Assembly (NCBI GenBank): GCA_964344765.1
Contig: CAYFOM010000049.1
Coordinates: 1-29,055, forward strand
Direction of reading: 5' to 3'
Length of the DNA stretch: 29,055 nucleotides
From: JACNIZ01 sp964344765
GTDB taxonomy: Bacteria > Planctomycetota > UBA1135
Under the pieces are notes generated by a model. That model saw nothing but the letters and a program-made list of their open reading frames with translations, was not told where the DNA came from and searched no databases. The stretch's first letter is position 1. Every line of letters starts with the position of its first letter. Shown here in pieces: positions 1-8,760 of the stretch. Made by a program: the position numbers and the translations under genes.

Positions 1-96
1 GAAACCTGCCAGGTGTGACTTTGAGGGGATTGCGGTTAACTGGGTAAAGTCAGTAGCAATTCCGGTCAGGTTGGGCGGGCGGCGTACACTAGTTGC
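1..96. other. Upstream region of the double sulfatase gene
   Basis: This short non-coding stretch precedes the first gene. I see no open reading frame or obvious hairpin in it. There is no Shine-Dalgarno-like sequence in the last 20 bases before the ATG at 97. The only promoter-like element is the TACACT hexamer listed separately. Confidence 0.5.
85..90 (+). promoter_or_regulatory. Candidate -10 element immediately upstream of ATG
   Basis: TACACT fits the TAnnnT form of a -10 hexamer and ends exactly 6 bases before the ATG at 97. Transcription would therefore start at or next to the start codon, giving a leaderless mRNA. No convincing -35 box is visible. Similar hexamers precede other lead genes in this window, which is the main support. 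Confidence 0.4.
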
Positions 97-2976
97 ATGC
101 CCAAGTTTTTCCTCCAAATCTTGTTGGTGCTGACTAGTGCCTGCCTTTTGACCGCCGGTTTGGTTGGTGCGGCGGGGCAGAGTACGAAAGAGGAACGGCC
201 GAATATTGTTTACATCGTTTCGGATGAGTTGGGGTATTACGAGCTGTCTTGTATGGGGCATCCGCATATCAAGACGCCGAATATTGATCGGCTGGCCGCG
301 GAGGGGACTCGGTTTACCCAGTTTTTGGCGGGATCGCCGCTTTGCGCGCCGACGCGTGGGGTGCTGCTGACCGGCAAGCATTCGGGGCATGCGTCGGTGC
401 GGACCAATGGTGGCGGCACGCCGTTGCGATTGGAGGAGGAAACGATTGCGTCGTCGTTGAAGAAGGTTGGCTATGCAACCGGTGGGTTTGGCAAATGGGG
501 TTGCGGCGGTCGCGGCTCGAGCGGCGTGCCGGAGAAGCATGGATTTGATGTGTTTTTTGGTTATTACGACCAGGTTCATGCGCACACTTACTTCCCGCCG
601 TATTTGATCCGTAATAGTGAGGAGGTTCCGCTGAAAGGGAACGCCGGCGGCGAGAGTGGGGAGACTTATGCGCAATACGTGATCATGGATGAGGCGCGCG
701 AGTTCATTCGTGCAAATCACAAGCAGCCATTCTTTTGTTATTTGCCGCTTACGCCGCCGCATGGGTTGTTCAACATCCCCGATAGTGATTCGGCTTGGGG
801 GATTTATAAGGACAAGCCTTGGCCGGAAGCGGCGCGTCGTTATGCGGCGATGGTGACGATGCTGGATCGCCAGGTCGGCGAATTGCGCGATTTGTTAGCA
901 GAGTTGGGTGTGGCCGACAACACTTTGATTGTGTTTACCGGCGATAACGGTGGCCAGGATTACTTCCGCGATAAGGAGCATCCGCGCGGTTTTCATGGAC
1001 CAAATGTGAATCCGCAAACCGGAGTGGAATTCCGCGGTCAAAAGGGCAAGGTTTATGAAGGTGGATTGCGCATTCCGGCGATCTTCCACATGCCGGGGCG
1101 CATCGCCGCCGGACGCGTCAGCGATCACCTGAGTTACTTCCCCGACACCTTCCCGACGTTGGCGGAACTCGCCGGCGCGCCAACACCTGACGACCTCGAC
1201 GGCATCTCAATGCTGCCCGAATTATTCGGCGCCGACGTGATGGGGCGCGAGCAAGAACAGCATATGTATTTGTATTGGGAACTCGGCGGTCAGCGCGCCG
1301 TTCGCCTTGAGAACTGGAAAGCGGTGCGGCCGAAGAAGGGTGCGGCTTGGGAGCTTTACGACTTATCCAAGGATGTCAGCGAGTCCAATGACCTCGCGGC
1401 GGAGGAATCCGTCACAATGAGTGTGATGAAGGGGTTTGCTGAGCTCGCCAGCACGCCCGCCGTGGTTGGCGACTGGGGCGACCGCACGCTGCATGAGAAG
1501 GATCGCAAATCCAAAGGCGTGAAGAAGAAGGCGAAGTCGGCGGCAAAAAAGCCTCAGCTGACCAAGCCCGTCCCACCAGGGTCGGGTAAGAAACGCAACT
1601 TGTTGATCATCCACACCGATGAGCACAACTTCCGAACGCTTGGGTGTTATCGCGACACACTCAGCAAAGAACAAGCGTTGATGTGGGGTGACGCGGTAGT
1701 CGAAACTCCGCACATCGACCGACTGGCTAAAGAAGGAGTGCTTTGCACCAGTTACTACGCGACTTCGCCGGTGTGCTCGCCGTCGCGCGCGACTTTGGTC
1801 TCGGGCAAATACCCCCATCACACGCCGGTGGTCAGCAACAACGTGCCGCTGGCTGATGACATCGTCACCTTTGCGGAGGTGTTGCGCCGCAACGGTTGGA
1901 AAACCGGATACGCAGGCAAGTGGCACTTAGACGGCAGCGCAAAACCGGGTTGGACTCCTCAGCGCGACTTTGGTTTTAGCGACCGCCGCTACATGTTTAA
2001 TCGCGGTCATTGGAAGAAGTTTGAAGCGACCGAAGCCGGAGCACGCATCGCCGCGCGAAATGGCAAAGGTGCGCCGAGTTACGCGGTAGATGGCGCTGAT
2101 CAAAAATCGTTCGCCACCGATTTTTTAACCGATCGCACGATTGAGTTCATCGAAGCAAACGCCGAGCAACCGTTCTGTTATATGCTCAGCTTGCCCGATC
2201 CACACGGACCCGACACGGTGCGCGCGCCGTACAACACGATGTTCCTTGAGCAGGAATACGCAACACCGCGCACCTTTGACATCGAAGCCGAGCACGCACC
2301 GCAATGGGCGCAACCCAAAGGGCGGTTTATGGGTATGGCGCAGTATTACGGCATGGTGAAATGCATCGACGATAACGTCGGTCGAATTTATGCGGCGTTG
2401 GAAGCCAACGGCATTTTGGATTCCACAATCGTCGTTTTCACCTCCGATCACGGTGATTTGCGCGGCGAGCATCACCGGCAAAACAAAGGGTTGCCGTACG
2501 AAGGCTCGGCAAAAGTGGCTTTTGTGGTGCGAGCCCCCGAGTTGGTTGGAACCGGAAAATTGGTTCACGAAGCAATGGCGACGGTGGATTTCATGCCGAC
2601 CATTCTCAACATGCTCAACGTCGCTGGGCCGACGGATATGCAGGGTCGCAATACCGCCTCGTTGCTCGGCCCAGGCAAAAGCAACGAAGCCGAATTGAGC
2701 ATTGCCTATTTGCGTCAAGCAGGCAAAGGCGACAAAGGATGGCTGGCCGCGGTCACCGACCGCTACAAGTTGGTGGTGTCGGCGTCGGATCAGCCGTACT
2801 TATTTGACCTAGAGCTCGATCCGGATGAATTGATCAATTACTACTCATCCGCTGAGCATCAACCCATCCGCGACTTGCTCACGCAAAGACTAAAAGTCTA
2901 CGCCGATGAATTCCAAGACCCTTACAACGCCGGTCTGCGATGGGCGGGTATGGGATCGCCGAAAGCAGCGAAGTAA
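97..2976 (+). CDS. Secreted protein with two fused arylsulfatase domains
   Basis: The 959-residue protein has a signal peptide (about residues 1-27) and two complete sulfatase-fold domains, so it is about twice the usual family length. Domain 1 (about 35-460) has a metal-site start at D43-E44, the formylglycine motif C83-A-P-T-R87 and a GDN metal motif at D283-N284. Domain 2 (about 501-950) has D508-E509, C560-S-P-S-R564 and D784-H785. A lysine- and alanine-rich linker (about 469-500) joins them. Both catalytic cysteines are kept, so both domains could be active if an anaerobic or FGE-type sulfatase-maturing enzyme converts them. The family hydrolyses sulfate esters, often on algal polysaccharides, and the signal peptide places it outside the cytoplasm. 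The two halves resemble different subfamilies (arylsulfatase A-like, then choline-sulfatase/heparan-sulfatase-like), so an ancient fusion fits better than recent duplication. There is no Shine-Dalgarno sequence before the ATG. The 3' end overlaps the convergent PHP gene by 55 bases. Confidence 0.93.
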   Translation: MPKFFLQILLVLTSACLLTAGLVGAAGQSTKEERPNIVYIVSDELGYYELSCMGHPHIKTPNIDRLAAEGTRFTQFLAGSPLCAPTRGVLLTGKHSGHASVRTNGGGTPLRLEEETIASSLKKVGYATGGFGKWGCGGRGSSGVPEKHGFDVFFGYYDQVHAHTYFPPYLIRNSEEVPLKGNAGGESGETYAQYVIMDEAREFIRANHKQPFFCYLPLTPPHGLFNIPDSDSAWGIYKDKPWPEAARRYAAMVTMLDRQVGELRDLLAELGVADNTLIVFTGDNGGQDYFRDKEHPRGFHGPNVNPQTGVEFRGQKGKVYEGGLRIPAIFHMPGRIAAGRVSDHLSYFPDTFPTLAELAGAPTPDDLDGISMLPELFGADVMGREQEQHMYLYWELGGQRAVRLENWKAVRPKKGAAWELYDLSKDVSESNDLAAEESVTMSVMKGFAELASTPAVVGDWGDRTLHEKDRKSKGVKKKAKSAAKKPQLTKPVPPGSGKKRNLLIIHTDEHNFRTLGCYRDTLSKEQALMWGDAVVETPHIDRLAKEGVLCTSYYATSPVCSPSRATLVSGKYPHHTPVVSNNVPLADDIVTFAEVLRRNGWKTGYAGKWHLDGSAKPGWTPQRDFGFSDRRYMFNRGHWKKFEATEAGARIAARNGKGAPSYAVDGADQKSFATDFLTDRTIEFIEANAEQPFCYMLSLPDPHGPDTVRAPYNTMFLEQEYATPRTFDIEAEHAPQWAQPKGRFMGMAQYYGMVKCIDDNVGRIYAALEANGILDSTIVVFTSDHGDLRGEHHRQNKGLPYEGSAKVAFVVRAPELVGTGKLVHEAMATVDFMPTILNMLNVAGPTDMQGRNTASLLGPGKSNEAELSIAYLRQAGKGDKGWLAAVTDRYKLVVSASDQPYLFDLELDPDELINYYSSAEHQPIRDLLTQRLKVYADEFQDPYNAGLRWAGMGSPKAAK

Positions 2977-4757
2977 ATCGGATTGGACAACAGGTAAATT
3001 TCATCGTTGTCGGTGCGCAACTCAATACGCACCCAATCGCCCGGCTTAACGATGAGCTCCTTAAAAGCAGTGCGTGCACCCGCCGGCATGTGATGGCGGT
3101 CGACGACGACGCCGTTATGCACCCAAACAATTGAGTCTTGACTCATTGCCCCGGCGACTTCAGTTTTGAAACGGATCGGTTGAGGGCCGGCGAGTTGACG
3201 GATCTCCCCCATCCGAGTTTTTCCACCACTGATGTTGAACGTCAAATCACCATCAATGGAATCAAAGCGAAGCGGGTCGCCGAAGAACACGTGACCGGAT
3301 TGAATGGCGTCGGCGAGGTGACGCGGGCTGTCGGACGTGCTGCGAATCCATGAACCCATATTGTTGGTGCGCAGATCCCATCGGCGCAAATTGTGATGAT
3401 CGGAAGTACCTACACCCGTGATGTAAACCTGCATCTTGGACAACTTGTCCCACACCTCGATGAAGGTCTTCAAATAGGCACCACGCAAGTTGTAGCCGAC
3501 TTCGATGGCATCCGCCCCCCATGCGCGGTTGCTCAATACACGCTCCGACAAATAATTCACCTTTTCCCTATCCATCTCAAACGGCGGCGCCGGCGTACTA
3601 AAAATATGCGCGAGAATCGACACGCCGTTATCGCGACGAACTTGATCAATTCCGGTTCTAGGCCATCCCTCCTGCCACTCCGGTGCAAGGAAATCATATA
3701 GATCCGAAATCGAATTCTCGAAAGTGTCGCGGTACAGCGCTACCACATGATCACGCGTGCTAACCGACGAAATTTTCTGATAAGTCGGCCCAGCCAACTC
3801 CATGCCGACGTGTTGTGTTAACGCGTTGTACGGCGCTTGCCCGGAGTGCAACAAACGCTCAGCGGCATAAAACGATTGCTCATCCGACTTCGCCGGATCC
3901 ACATTCAGTTCAAAATTATCCCAATCCACCTGCAAACTCTTGCCGTTGCGCGTCGCGGCATAAATTTGGATGTCATGAATACTTTGATCCGGCCCCTCGT
4001 ATAAATGCGCCAGCGATTCCTGCAGCGGCCGAATCACAACCTGGGTAAAGCCAGCACCACGCGCCTCGAACTTGGGAATGGAAATCGTATTGTGATTGGA
4101 GTGGTTCAAAATCTTCGGCGGCTCCAAATCAAAGTTGTGATATTCCAAAATATTCGCCACCCCTGATTCCAAATTCGGATCGCCGGGGCGCGAGGATAGC
4201 GTCACCCGAACCACCACGTTGACGTCGTCGCTGTTGGTGTTTGGCGGCAAACGCAGATCCACCCTAATTTCCGGATCGGCGAAAAGGCTAATGCGGTAAT
4301 GGTTCGCCCGCGCATCCAAAGCGCCGCCGCCGTAACTCCATTTACTTCCGCCCGAATTTGTGTGTACATACCGCCCGTATAAATCACTACTGCCTTCCAC
4401 AGTTGCAGTGGTCTGCAATGGATTGACGTGTCTAAACATCACCGGCCCGGTCTGCGAGGAACCGGTGAAATCTCCTTCGGAAAAATCGACGGTGACCGGG
4501 TAATAGACCGCCGCATTGCGATCCATATGATCGGTCCACCAAAGCACGTCGTAATCAATGCCGGCGCGCGCCGGTGCGGTGGAATGTTGCCACATGCTTG
4601 CCCTGCCTTCACTTAGGGAGCCGTGAAGGTGAAGTTCAGCGAGATAGGCGCGGACTTCTGGGGGTGGCGCGGCGCCTTCGATCGCCACGGGCATGAAATA
4701 GCCGAGTGCAAAAACTAATGCCCCGACTGCCGGGAACGCTAAAGAATTGAATTTCAT
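2922..4757 (-). CDS. Secreted CehA/McbA-type PHP-domain metallohydrolase
   Basis: The 611-residue protein has an N-terminal signal peptide or anchor (about residues 8-29). It then carries PHP metal-site motifs: H43-x-H45 in LHLHGSLSEG, D76-H77 in the WWTDHMD segment, H384 in ILAH, and D453-H454 in GTSDHHN. This arrangement is typical of the CehA/McbA family, which hydrolyses phosphate or carbamate esters with bound divalent metals. The first and second halves of the metal site are separated by a roughly 250-residue insert (about 90-340). The insert is rich in predicted beta strands and ends in a D-W-D-N-F-E-L segment like a carbohydrate-binding or lectin-type sandwich. The last 100 residues also look beta-rich. 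The gene converges on the double sulfatase, and such hydrolases often sit beside sulfatases in Planctomycetota. The substrate is unknown. Confidence 0.82.
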   Translation of the reverse strand: MKFNSLAFPAVGALVFALGYFMPVAIEGAAPPPEVRAYLAELHLHGSLSEGRASMWQHSTAPARAGIDYDVLWWTDHMDRNAAVYYPVTVDFSEGDFTGSSQTGPVMFRHVNPLQTTATVEGSSDLYGRYVHTNSGGSKWSYGGGALDARANHYRISLFADPEIRVDLRLPPNTNSDDVNVVVRVTLSSRPGDPNLESGVANILEYHNFDLEPPKILNHSNHNTISIPKFEARGAGFTQVVIRPLQESLAHLYEGPDQSIHDIQIYAATRNGKSLQVDWDNFELNVDPAKSDEQSFYAAERLLHSGQAPYNALTQHVGMELAGPTYQKISSVSTRDHVVALYRDTFENSISDLYDFLAPEWQEGWPRTGIDQVRRDNGVSILAHIFSTPAPPFEMDREKVNYLSERVLSNRAWGADAIEVGYNLRGAYLKTFIEVWDKLSKMQVYITGVGTSDHHNLRRWDLRTNNMGSWIRSTSDSPRHLADAIQSGHVFFGDPLRFDSIDGDLTFNISGGKTRMGEIRQLAGPQPIRFKTEVAGAMSQDSIVWVHNGVVVDRHHMPAGARTAFKELIVKPGDWVRIELRTDNDEIYLLSNPIYFAAFGDPIPAHRRPAL

Positions 4758-4764
4758 GGGTATG

Positions 4765-4770
4765 AGTCTA
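4765..4770 (-). promoter_or_regulatory. Candidate -10 element for the PHP hydrolase gene
   Basis: On the minus strand TAGACT (within TATAGACT) ends 7 bases before the ATG at 4757. No Shine-Dalgarno sequence lies between it and the start. This matches the leaderless arrangement seen before the double sulfatase gene. Confidence 0.38.
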
Positions 4771-4811
4771 TATCAAACTCAAACCCGTTTCTGAATCAAT
4801 CCGTCAAAAAC

Positions 4812-7247
4812 TTATGCAAGAGCCAACTGCACGGCATTCAGCAGAGAGTCGCGACGGTAGGGTTTTTGCAGGAAGTGCAAACCCGACTCCAGGATAAAAC
4901 TGGCATGAATTTCTTTCGGGCTATAACCGCTGGTGAAGAGGAAGCGCGTGTCGGGACGCACCGATTGCACTTTCTCGAAAAGCTCGCGGCCACCCAATTT
5001 AGGCATGACCACATCGCAAAGAACTAGGTCAATTGGGTTGTCCAACTCATTCAGAGTTGCCCACGCCTCCTCGCCGTTGGCCGCGGATTGAACGGCGTAA
5101 CCGCAATCCTCCAGCATGGCTTCGGCGACGGTACGCACCGCCAAATTGTCATCAACGACCAATACCCTACGCCCCTTTCCATCGGCCGATGGAGTAGAGG
5201 CCGAGTCGACCGGATGGTCCGGATGGTGCTCAGTCACCGGCAGGAACACACGGAAGGTCGTACCTTGTCCCGGCACACTCCGCACTTCGATTTGGCCGTC
5301 GTGTTGGCGCACCAATCCATAAACCATCGACAAACCCAACCCGGTGCCGCGGCCGGCTTCTTTGGTAGTAAAGAAGGGTTCAAAAATCTTGCTGCGGACG
5401 TCTTCGCTAATGCCGCGGCCGTTGTCGATCACGCTCAACGCAACAAAACCGCCATCGGCCGACAGCCTAGTTTCCAAAGTCAGTTTGCCTCCAGACGGCA
5501 TCGCGTCGCGCGCGTTGAGGCACAGGTTCATCACGATTTGCTCGAGTTGGCCGCCGTCGGCAACGATGTTCGGCAAGCCGTCGGCAAAGTCGGTGCGCAG
5601 TTCAATGCTTTCCTCCAATCCACCTTGGATCATTTCCAGCATGTTCGCCAAGGTTTGGTTGAAGTTTAAGCTTCTCATATCCAAGACCTGGCGCCGACCA
5701 AAAGCCAGCACCTGCTTGACCAATACCGACGCCTTGTCACTGGCTTCGAGTATGCGTTCAATGCGCCCTTGCACCGCTTGGGGTTGCTCGACTTCGGTGA
5801 GTGCCAACTCGGAAAACCCCTGAATGGCTTGCAGCAAGTTGTTGAAGTCGTGCGCGATACCGCCGGCAAACTGGCCGATGACTTCCATCTTTTGCGACTC
5901 GCGCAGCTGGTCCTCCAAATCTCTTTGCTCGGTCACATCACGACTGCTGCCGACAATGCGCACCGCTTTGCCGCTACCGTCGCCGATCGCAACCCGGTTA
6001 TCCCAGAACCAGTGATAGCTGCCGTCGGTGTGCAGCCAACGGTAGGAAATGGGTGGCAAAACACCAGGCTTGAGCATTGCCTGTTGCACATCGGAGATGT
6101 GTTCGGCTAGTCCCGGAGCATCGTCGGGATGCAAACGACTGAGCGAAAACTCGAAGCCCCCTTCCATGAACTGCCGCGCCGAAAAGCCAGTCATTTTCTC
6201 GACGGCTGGGCTCATGTAGTCGTACTTGCCGGTCTCCAAATTGAGTTGATAGATGATGTCCAACGAGCCATCCAACACCTCGCGGAAACGCTCTTCGGAA
6301 TGGTGCAGCTCTTGCAGAAACAGCATGCTGTTTAAAGCGCCCGACAAGCGATATGCAATCTCTTTGAATAGCTTGCGCTCTTCCGACGTCCAAACCCGCG
6401 TGCCGCGGCAATGGTGCACGCCGAGCACCCAATCCTTGCCTTTCTTCGGCCGCACGCCGCACATCAGCATGGATTGAATTTGATATTCCTCGACGTGATA
6501 AGGGAATAAATCGTGCTCATTGCCCGGCCCAAAACCCACTGGACCCTCGCTGCCCATCGTCAGCTGGCCGACCACTCGACCTTCAGGCCGCTTCGGCAGT
6601 TCCTCTCCTTCTAGTTCTGTGTGAGAGTATTCGGGAGTCGTGCGAATCACCGGTAGTCGCCACGACGGCGAATCGTAATCCGCCGGGAACAACATCCAAG
6701 CGCGATCGCATTCAAAGATCTCAAGCACTGCTTGCGCGGTATCCGACATGAGCTCGTCCAAGTCGTGGGCCTCTTGAATGATCAAATCGACCTTGGCCAG
6801 AGCTTCCAAAAACTGCACTCGTCTGCGCGCCCCACCATCCGACAACGGGATCCGCCAGGGAATTCGGGCAATAGACGCCGAAGCGGCAATCGATGCCATG
6901 TAAAGAAACAAAACCCAAGTTTGCAGCCAATATTTGCCCACTGTGGGCTCGGGCATCAATGCGCTGAAATCGGTGGTGAGGTTGATCCAAGCCAGCCCGC
7001 ACCAACCGACAAACGAAATCAGCACCGGTGCCCAGCAAATGCTCAGGTTGCGGGACGCCGCCCAAAAAATCGCCGACCAACCGAACGCCAGAAAACTAAT
7101 GGCGACGTCTTGGTAGTGGGTGGACGGAACGTTGTAGTAAACGTACAGAGCCGGAATCTTCCAGCCGCCGAAATGAGCGACGGCAATGGCCAGAAAATAG
7201 ACCGCACCCCCAGTCAGAAGGAATTTAAGGACCTTCCGACTGGTCAT
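4812..7247 (-). CDS. Membrane hybrid histidine kinase with GAF, PAS and receiver domains
   Basis: The 811-residue sensor kinase starts with about four membrane segments (roughly residues 8-26, 46-64, 70-90, 106-127). It continues with a GAF-like domain (about 145-310), a PAS/PAC domain (about 315-445), a HisKA dimerisation domain with phospho-accepting H466 in GGIAHDFNN, and an HATPase domain. The HATPase shows an N-box at N574/N578, DNGRG at 608-612 and GTGLGLS near 634-640. A C-terminal receiver (about 694-808) has acidic pair D699-D700, phospho-acceptor D745 and K795. There is no DNA-binding output, so it must signal through a phosphotransfer partner or another regulator not seen here. Its ATG overlaps the hypB TGA (ATGA at 7244-7247), so it belongs to the hydrogenase operon by position. 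I infer a role in sensing or reporting hydrogen or redox state; the signal is unknown. Confidence 0.93.
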   Translation of the reverse strand: MTSRKVLKFLLTGGAVYFLAIAVAHFGGWKIPALYVYYNVPSTHYQDVAISFLAFGWSAIFWAASRNLSICWAPVLISFVGWCGLAWINLTTDFSALMPEPTVGKYWLQTWVLFLYMASIAASASIARIPWRIPLSDGGARRRVQFLEALAKVDLIIQEAHDLDELMSDTAQAVLEIFECDRAWMLFPADYDSPSWRLPVIRTTPEYSHTELEGEELPKRPEGRVVGQLTMGSEGPVGFGPGNEHDLFPYHVEEYQIQSMLMCGVRPKKGKDWVLGVHHCRGTRVWTSEERKLFKEIAYRLSGALNSMLFLQELHHSEERFREVLDGSLDIIYQLNLETGKYDYMSPAVEKMTGFSARQFMEGGFEFSLSRLHPDDAPGLAEHISDVQQAMLKPGVLPPISYRWLHTDGSYHWFWDNRVAIGDGSGKAVRIVGSSRDVTEQRDLEDQLRESQKMEVIGQFAGGIAHDFNNLLQAIQGFSELALTEVEQPQAVQGRIERILEASDKASVLVKQVLAFGRRQVLDMRSLNFNQTLANMLEMIQGGLEESIELRTDFADGLPNIVADGGQLEQIVMNLCLNARDAMPSGGKLTLETRLSADGGFVALSVIDNGRGISEDVRSKIFEPFFTTKEAGRGTGLGLSMVYGLVRQHDGQIEVRSVPGQGTTFRVFLPVTEHHPDHPVDSASTPSADGKGRRVLVVDDNLAVRTVAEAMLEDCGYAVQSAANGEEAWATLNELDNPIDLVLCDVVMPKLGGRELFEKVQSVRPDTRFLFTSGYSPKEIHASFILESGLHFLQKPYRRDSLLNAVQLALA

Positions 7248-7897
7248 TCAGCAAGGCCTCGTAGCCAGGTCACAAAGTCCTCCAAGCCCTCTTGCTTGAG
7301 GCCGCTGACTTCAAAAATCGGCAAGCTGGCGTTGACCTGCTCGATGTAGCTGCGGCAAGCCGGCAGATCGAACGGGATGTACGGCAGCAAATCCACCTTG
7401 CTCAGCACCGCAGCTTTGGATTCCTGGAACAACAACGGGTACTTCAACGGCTTGTCGTCGCCCTCGGCAATCGACAACACGGCGATTTTGGCATGTTCAC
7501 CAATGTCAAACTCCGCCGGGCAAACCATATTGCCGACGTTCTCGACGACCACCAAATCCAGCTCGTCCAAATCCAAATCCTGCAGCGCGTAGTGCACCAA
7601 CTTGGCTTCCAAGTGACAGGCTCCACCGCTCAACAACTGACTGACCGGCACGCCCAACTGTTGAATGCGCTCGGCATCGCGCGTGGTTTCGACGTCGCCC
7701 TCGAGCACGGCAAACCTCATGCTTTGACCGAGCATTTCGCCCATGCCCTCAAGCAGCGTGGTTTTGCCGGCACCGGGACTGCCGATCAAGTTGATCATCA
7801 ACACGCTCTTGTCGGCTAGCAACGCACGCGTTTTGGCGGCCCACTCTTCGTTCGCGCCCATCAGGTCGCGGTAGACTTTGATCTCTTTGGTGGTCAT
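7244..7897 (-). CDS. hypB: Hydrogenase nickel-insertion GTPase HypB
   Basis: HypB is the cytoplasmic GTPase that works with HypA to deliver nickel to the large subunit of [NiFe]-hydrogenase. The 217-residue protein shows a P-loop (G39-S-P-G-A-G-K-T46), the HypB metal site C94-H95 in GGACHLEAK, C126 in the VGNMVCPAEF segment and a guanine-specificity motif near S166-K-V-D169. It lacks the N-terminal CxxCGC motif and the histidine-rich stretch some HypB proteins use to store nickel. The ATG at 7897 is preferred because it forms an ATGA overlap with the end of hypA. A longer in-frame reading to 8008 lies inside hypA and has no family-like sequence. The 3' end overlaps the start of the histidine kinase gene in the same way. 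Confidence 0.96.
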   Translation of the reverse strand: MTTKEIKVYRDLMGANEEWAAKTRALLADKSVLMINLIGSPGAGKTTLLEGMGEMLGQSMRFAVLEGDVETTRDAERIQQLGVPVSQLLSGGACHLEAKLVHYALQDLDLDELDLVVVENVGNMVCPAEFDIGEHAKIAVLSIAEGDDKPLKYPLLFQESKAAVLSKVDLLPYIPFDLPACRSYIEQVNASLPIFEVSGLKQEGLEDFVTWLRGLAE

Positions 7898-8244
7898 GTT
7901 TTGACTTCCAGCTTTTTCAGGTACATCTCTTTGCCTTGCACCACTTCGATTCCGGGCGCGCGGCATTGCGGACAAACGAAAAGCGGCGGTTCGATGGTAC
8001 CTGCCCACTCACAAGCGGGGCAAGTGCCGCGGATTTCGAGAAATTCAAGGGTCAGCTCGGCGCCGGCGTACGGCGTGTCGGCCGTCAACGCATTCCAGGC
8101 GCCGTGCAAGTAGTCGGGCACAACTTGATGCAGCCCGCCGATGACCACGGTCGCCGACTTCAGCCCGGTCGGTCGTGGTTCGATGGAGTCGTATTCTTCG
8201 GTCAGTGCTTTGAGCAGCAAACCGCAGATTGAGAATTCATGCAT
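7894..8244 (-). CDS. hypA: Hydrogenase nickel-insertion protein HypA
   Basis: This 116-residue protein has the full length and layout of HypA, the nickel metallochaperone that partners HypB. The N-terminus is M1-H2-E3, the nickel-binding end whose processing and position are conserved in the family. A structural zinc site is formed by two CxxC pairs, C75-x2-C78 and C91-x2-C94. The gene starts inside the last bases of the upstream endopeptidase gene (8-base overlap) and ends in an ATGA overlap with hypB, so the three maturation genes are translated as a coupled set. HypC, HypD, HypE and HypF, which make and insert the Fe(CN)2CO group, are not in this window and must be elsewhere. Confidence 0.96.
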   Translation of the reverse strand: MHEFSICGLLLKALTEEYDSIEPRPTGLKSATVVIGGLHQVVPDYLHGAWNALTADTPYAGAELTLEFLEIRGTCPACEWAGTIEPPLFVCPQCRAPGIEVVQGKEMYLKKLEVKT

Positions 8245-8707
8245 CGCCGCCCCCCGTCAATTCAGCCAACACTGCATCCATGTACTCGGTCATGTGGCCG
8301 CGCAACTCCGGCGACAACTCCTCCCCCGGTTCGACCACGTGCGGCTGAATGCCAAAAATGACAATCTCGCCGGGGCACTGCCCCAAACGATCGGCCAGCG
8401 CCAAGGTCTCGAACAAATCACCTTCGTGTAGCGATTGGCGACCTCGCACCTTCACCGTGCGCGCTTGATCGGGCGTGAAGCGCTTCAACTCGCCGACTTC
8501 GCCACCCATGAAGGCGCAGTCGACAAACACCACACGCTCAAAACCGCGAATCGCATGCAGCACGGTCAAACCGCCGGGGCCCAGATCCATCGCCTCGACG
8601 TCGGGCGGGATCGAACCAAGGTCGATCAGCGTTTGCACCACCCGACAACCAATGCCCTCATCGGACATCAACAAATTGCCGAGGCCAATGAGGGCGGTGG
8701 TTTTCAT
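8237..8707 (-). CDS. Hydrogenase large-subunit maturation endopeptidase (HycI/HybD family)
   Basis: This 156-residue protein belongs to the M52 family of proteases that remove the C-terminal tail of the [NiFe] large subunit after nickel insertion. It begins with the family signature GLGNLLMSDEGIG (residues 8-20). E17, D63 and H94 lie where the nickel-recognising Glu16, Asp62 and His93 of E. coli HybD lie. Its likely substrate is the large subunit encoded 53 bases upstream, which carries a seven-residue C-terminal extension. The ATG at 8707 places the signature right at the N-terminus, as usual; the in-frame extension to 8806 would run into the large-subunit gene and is rejected. The 3' end overlaps hypA by 8 bases. 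Confidence 0.94.
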   Translation of the reverse strand: MKTTALIGLGNLLMSDEGIGCRVVQTLIDLGSIPPDVEAMDLGPGGLTVLHAIRGFERVVFVDCAFMGGEVGELKRFTPDQARTVKVRGRQSLHEGDLFETLALADRLGQCPGEIVIFGIQPHVVEPGEELSPELRGHMTEYMDAVLAELTGGGDA

Positions 8708-8760
8708 GGTGGCTGAGGGGAACCGCCGGGGGCAGGCGGAGGGGGTTGCGAGAAACCTAG

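Noticed and set aside
1363..2718. Minus-strand frames of 187 and 197 codons opposite the second sulfatase domain
   Set aside because: The sulfatase motifs are continuous on the plus strand; the opposite frames show no motif or start signal.
7898..8008. In-frame upstream extension of hypB
   Set aside because: It lies inside hypA, encodes a basic stretch unlike HypB N-termini, and the ATGA overlap at 7894-7897 gives a better start.
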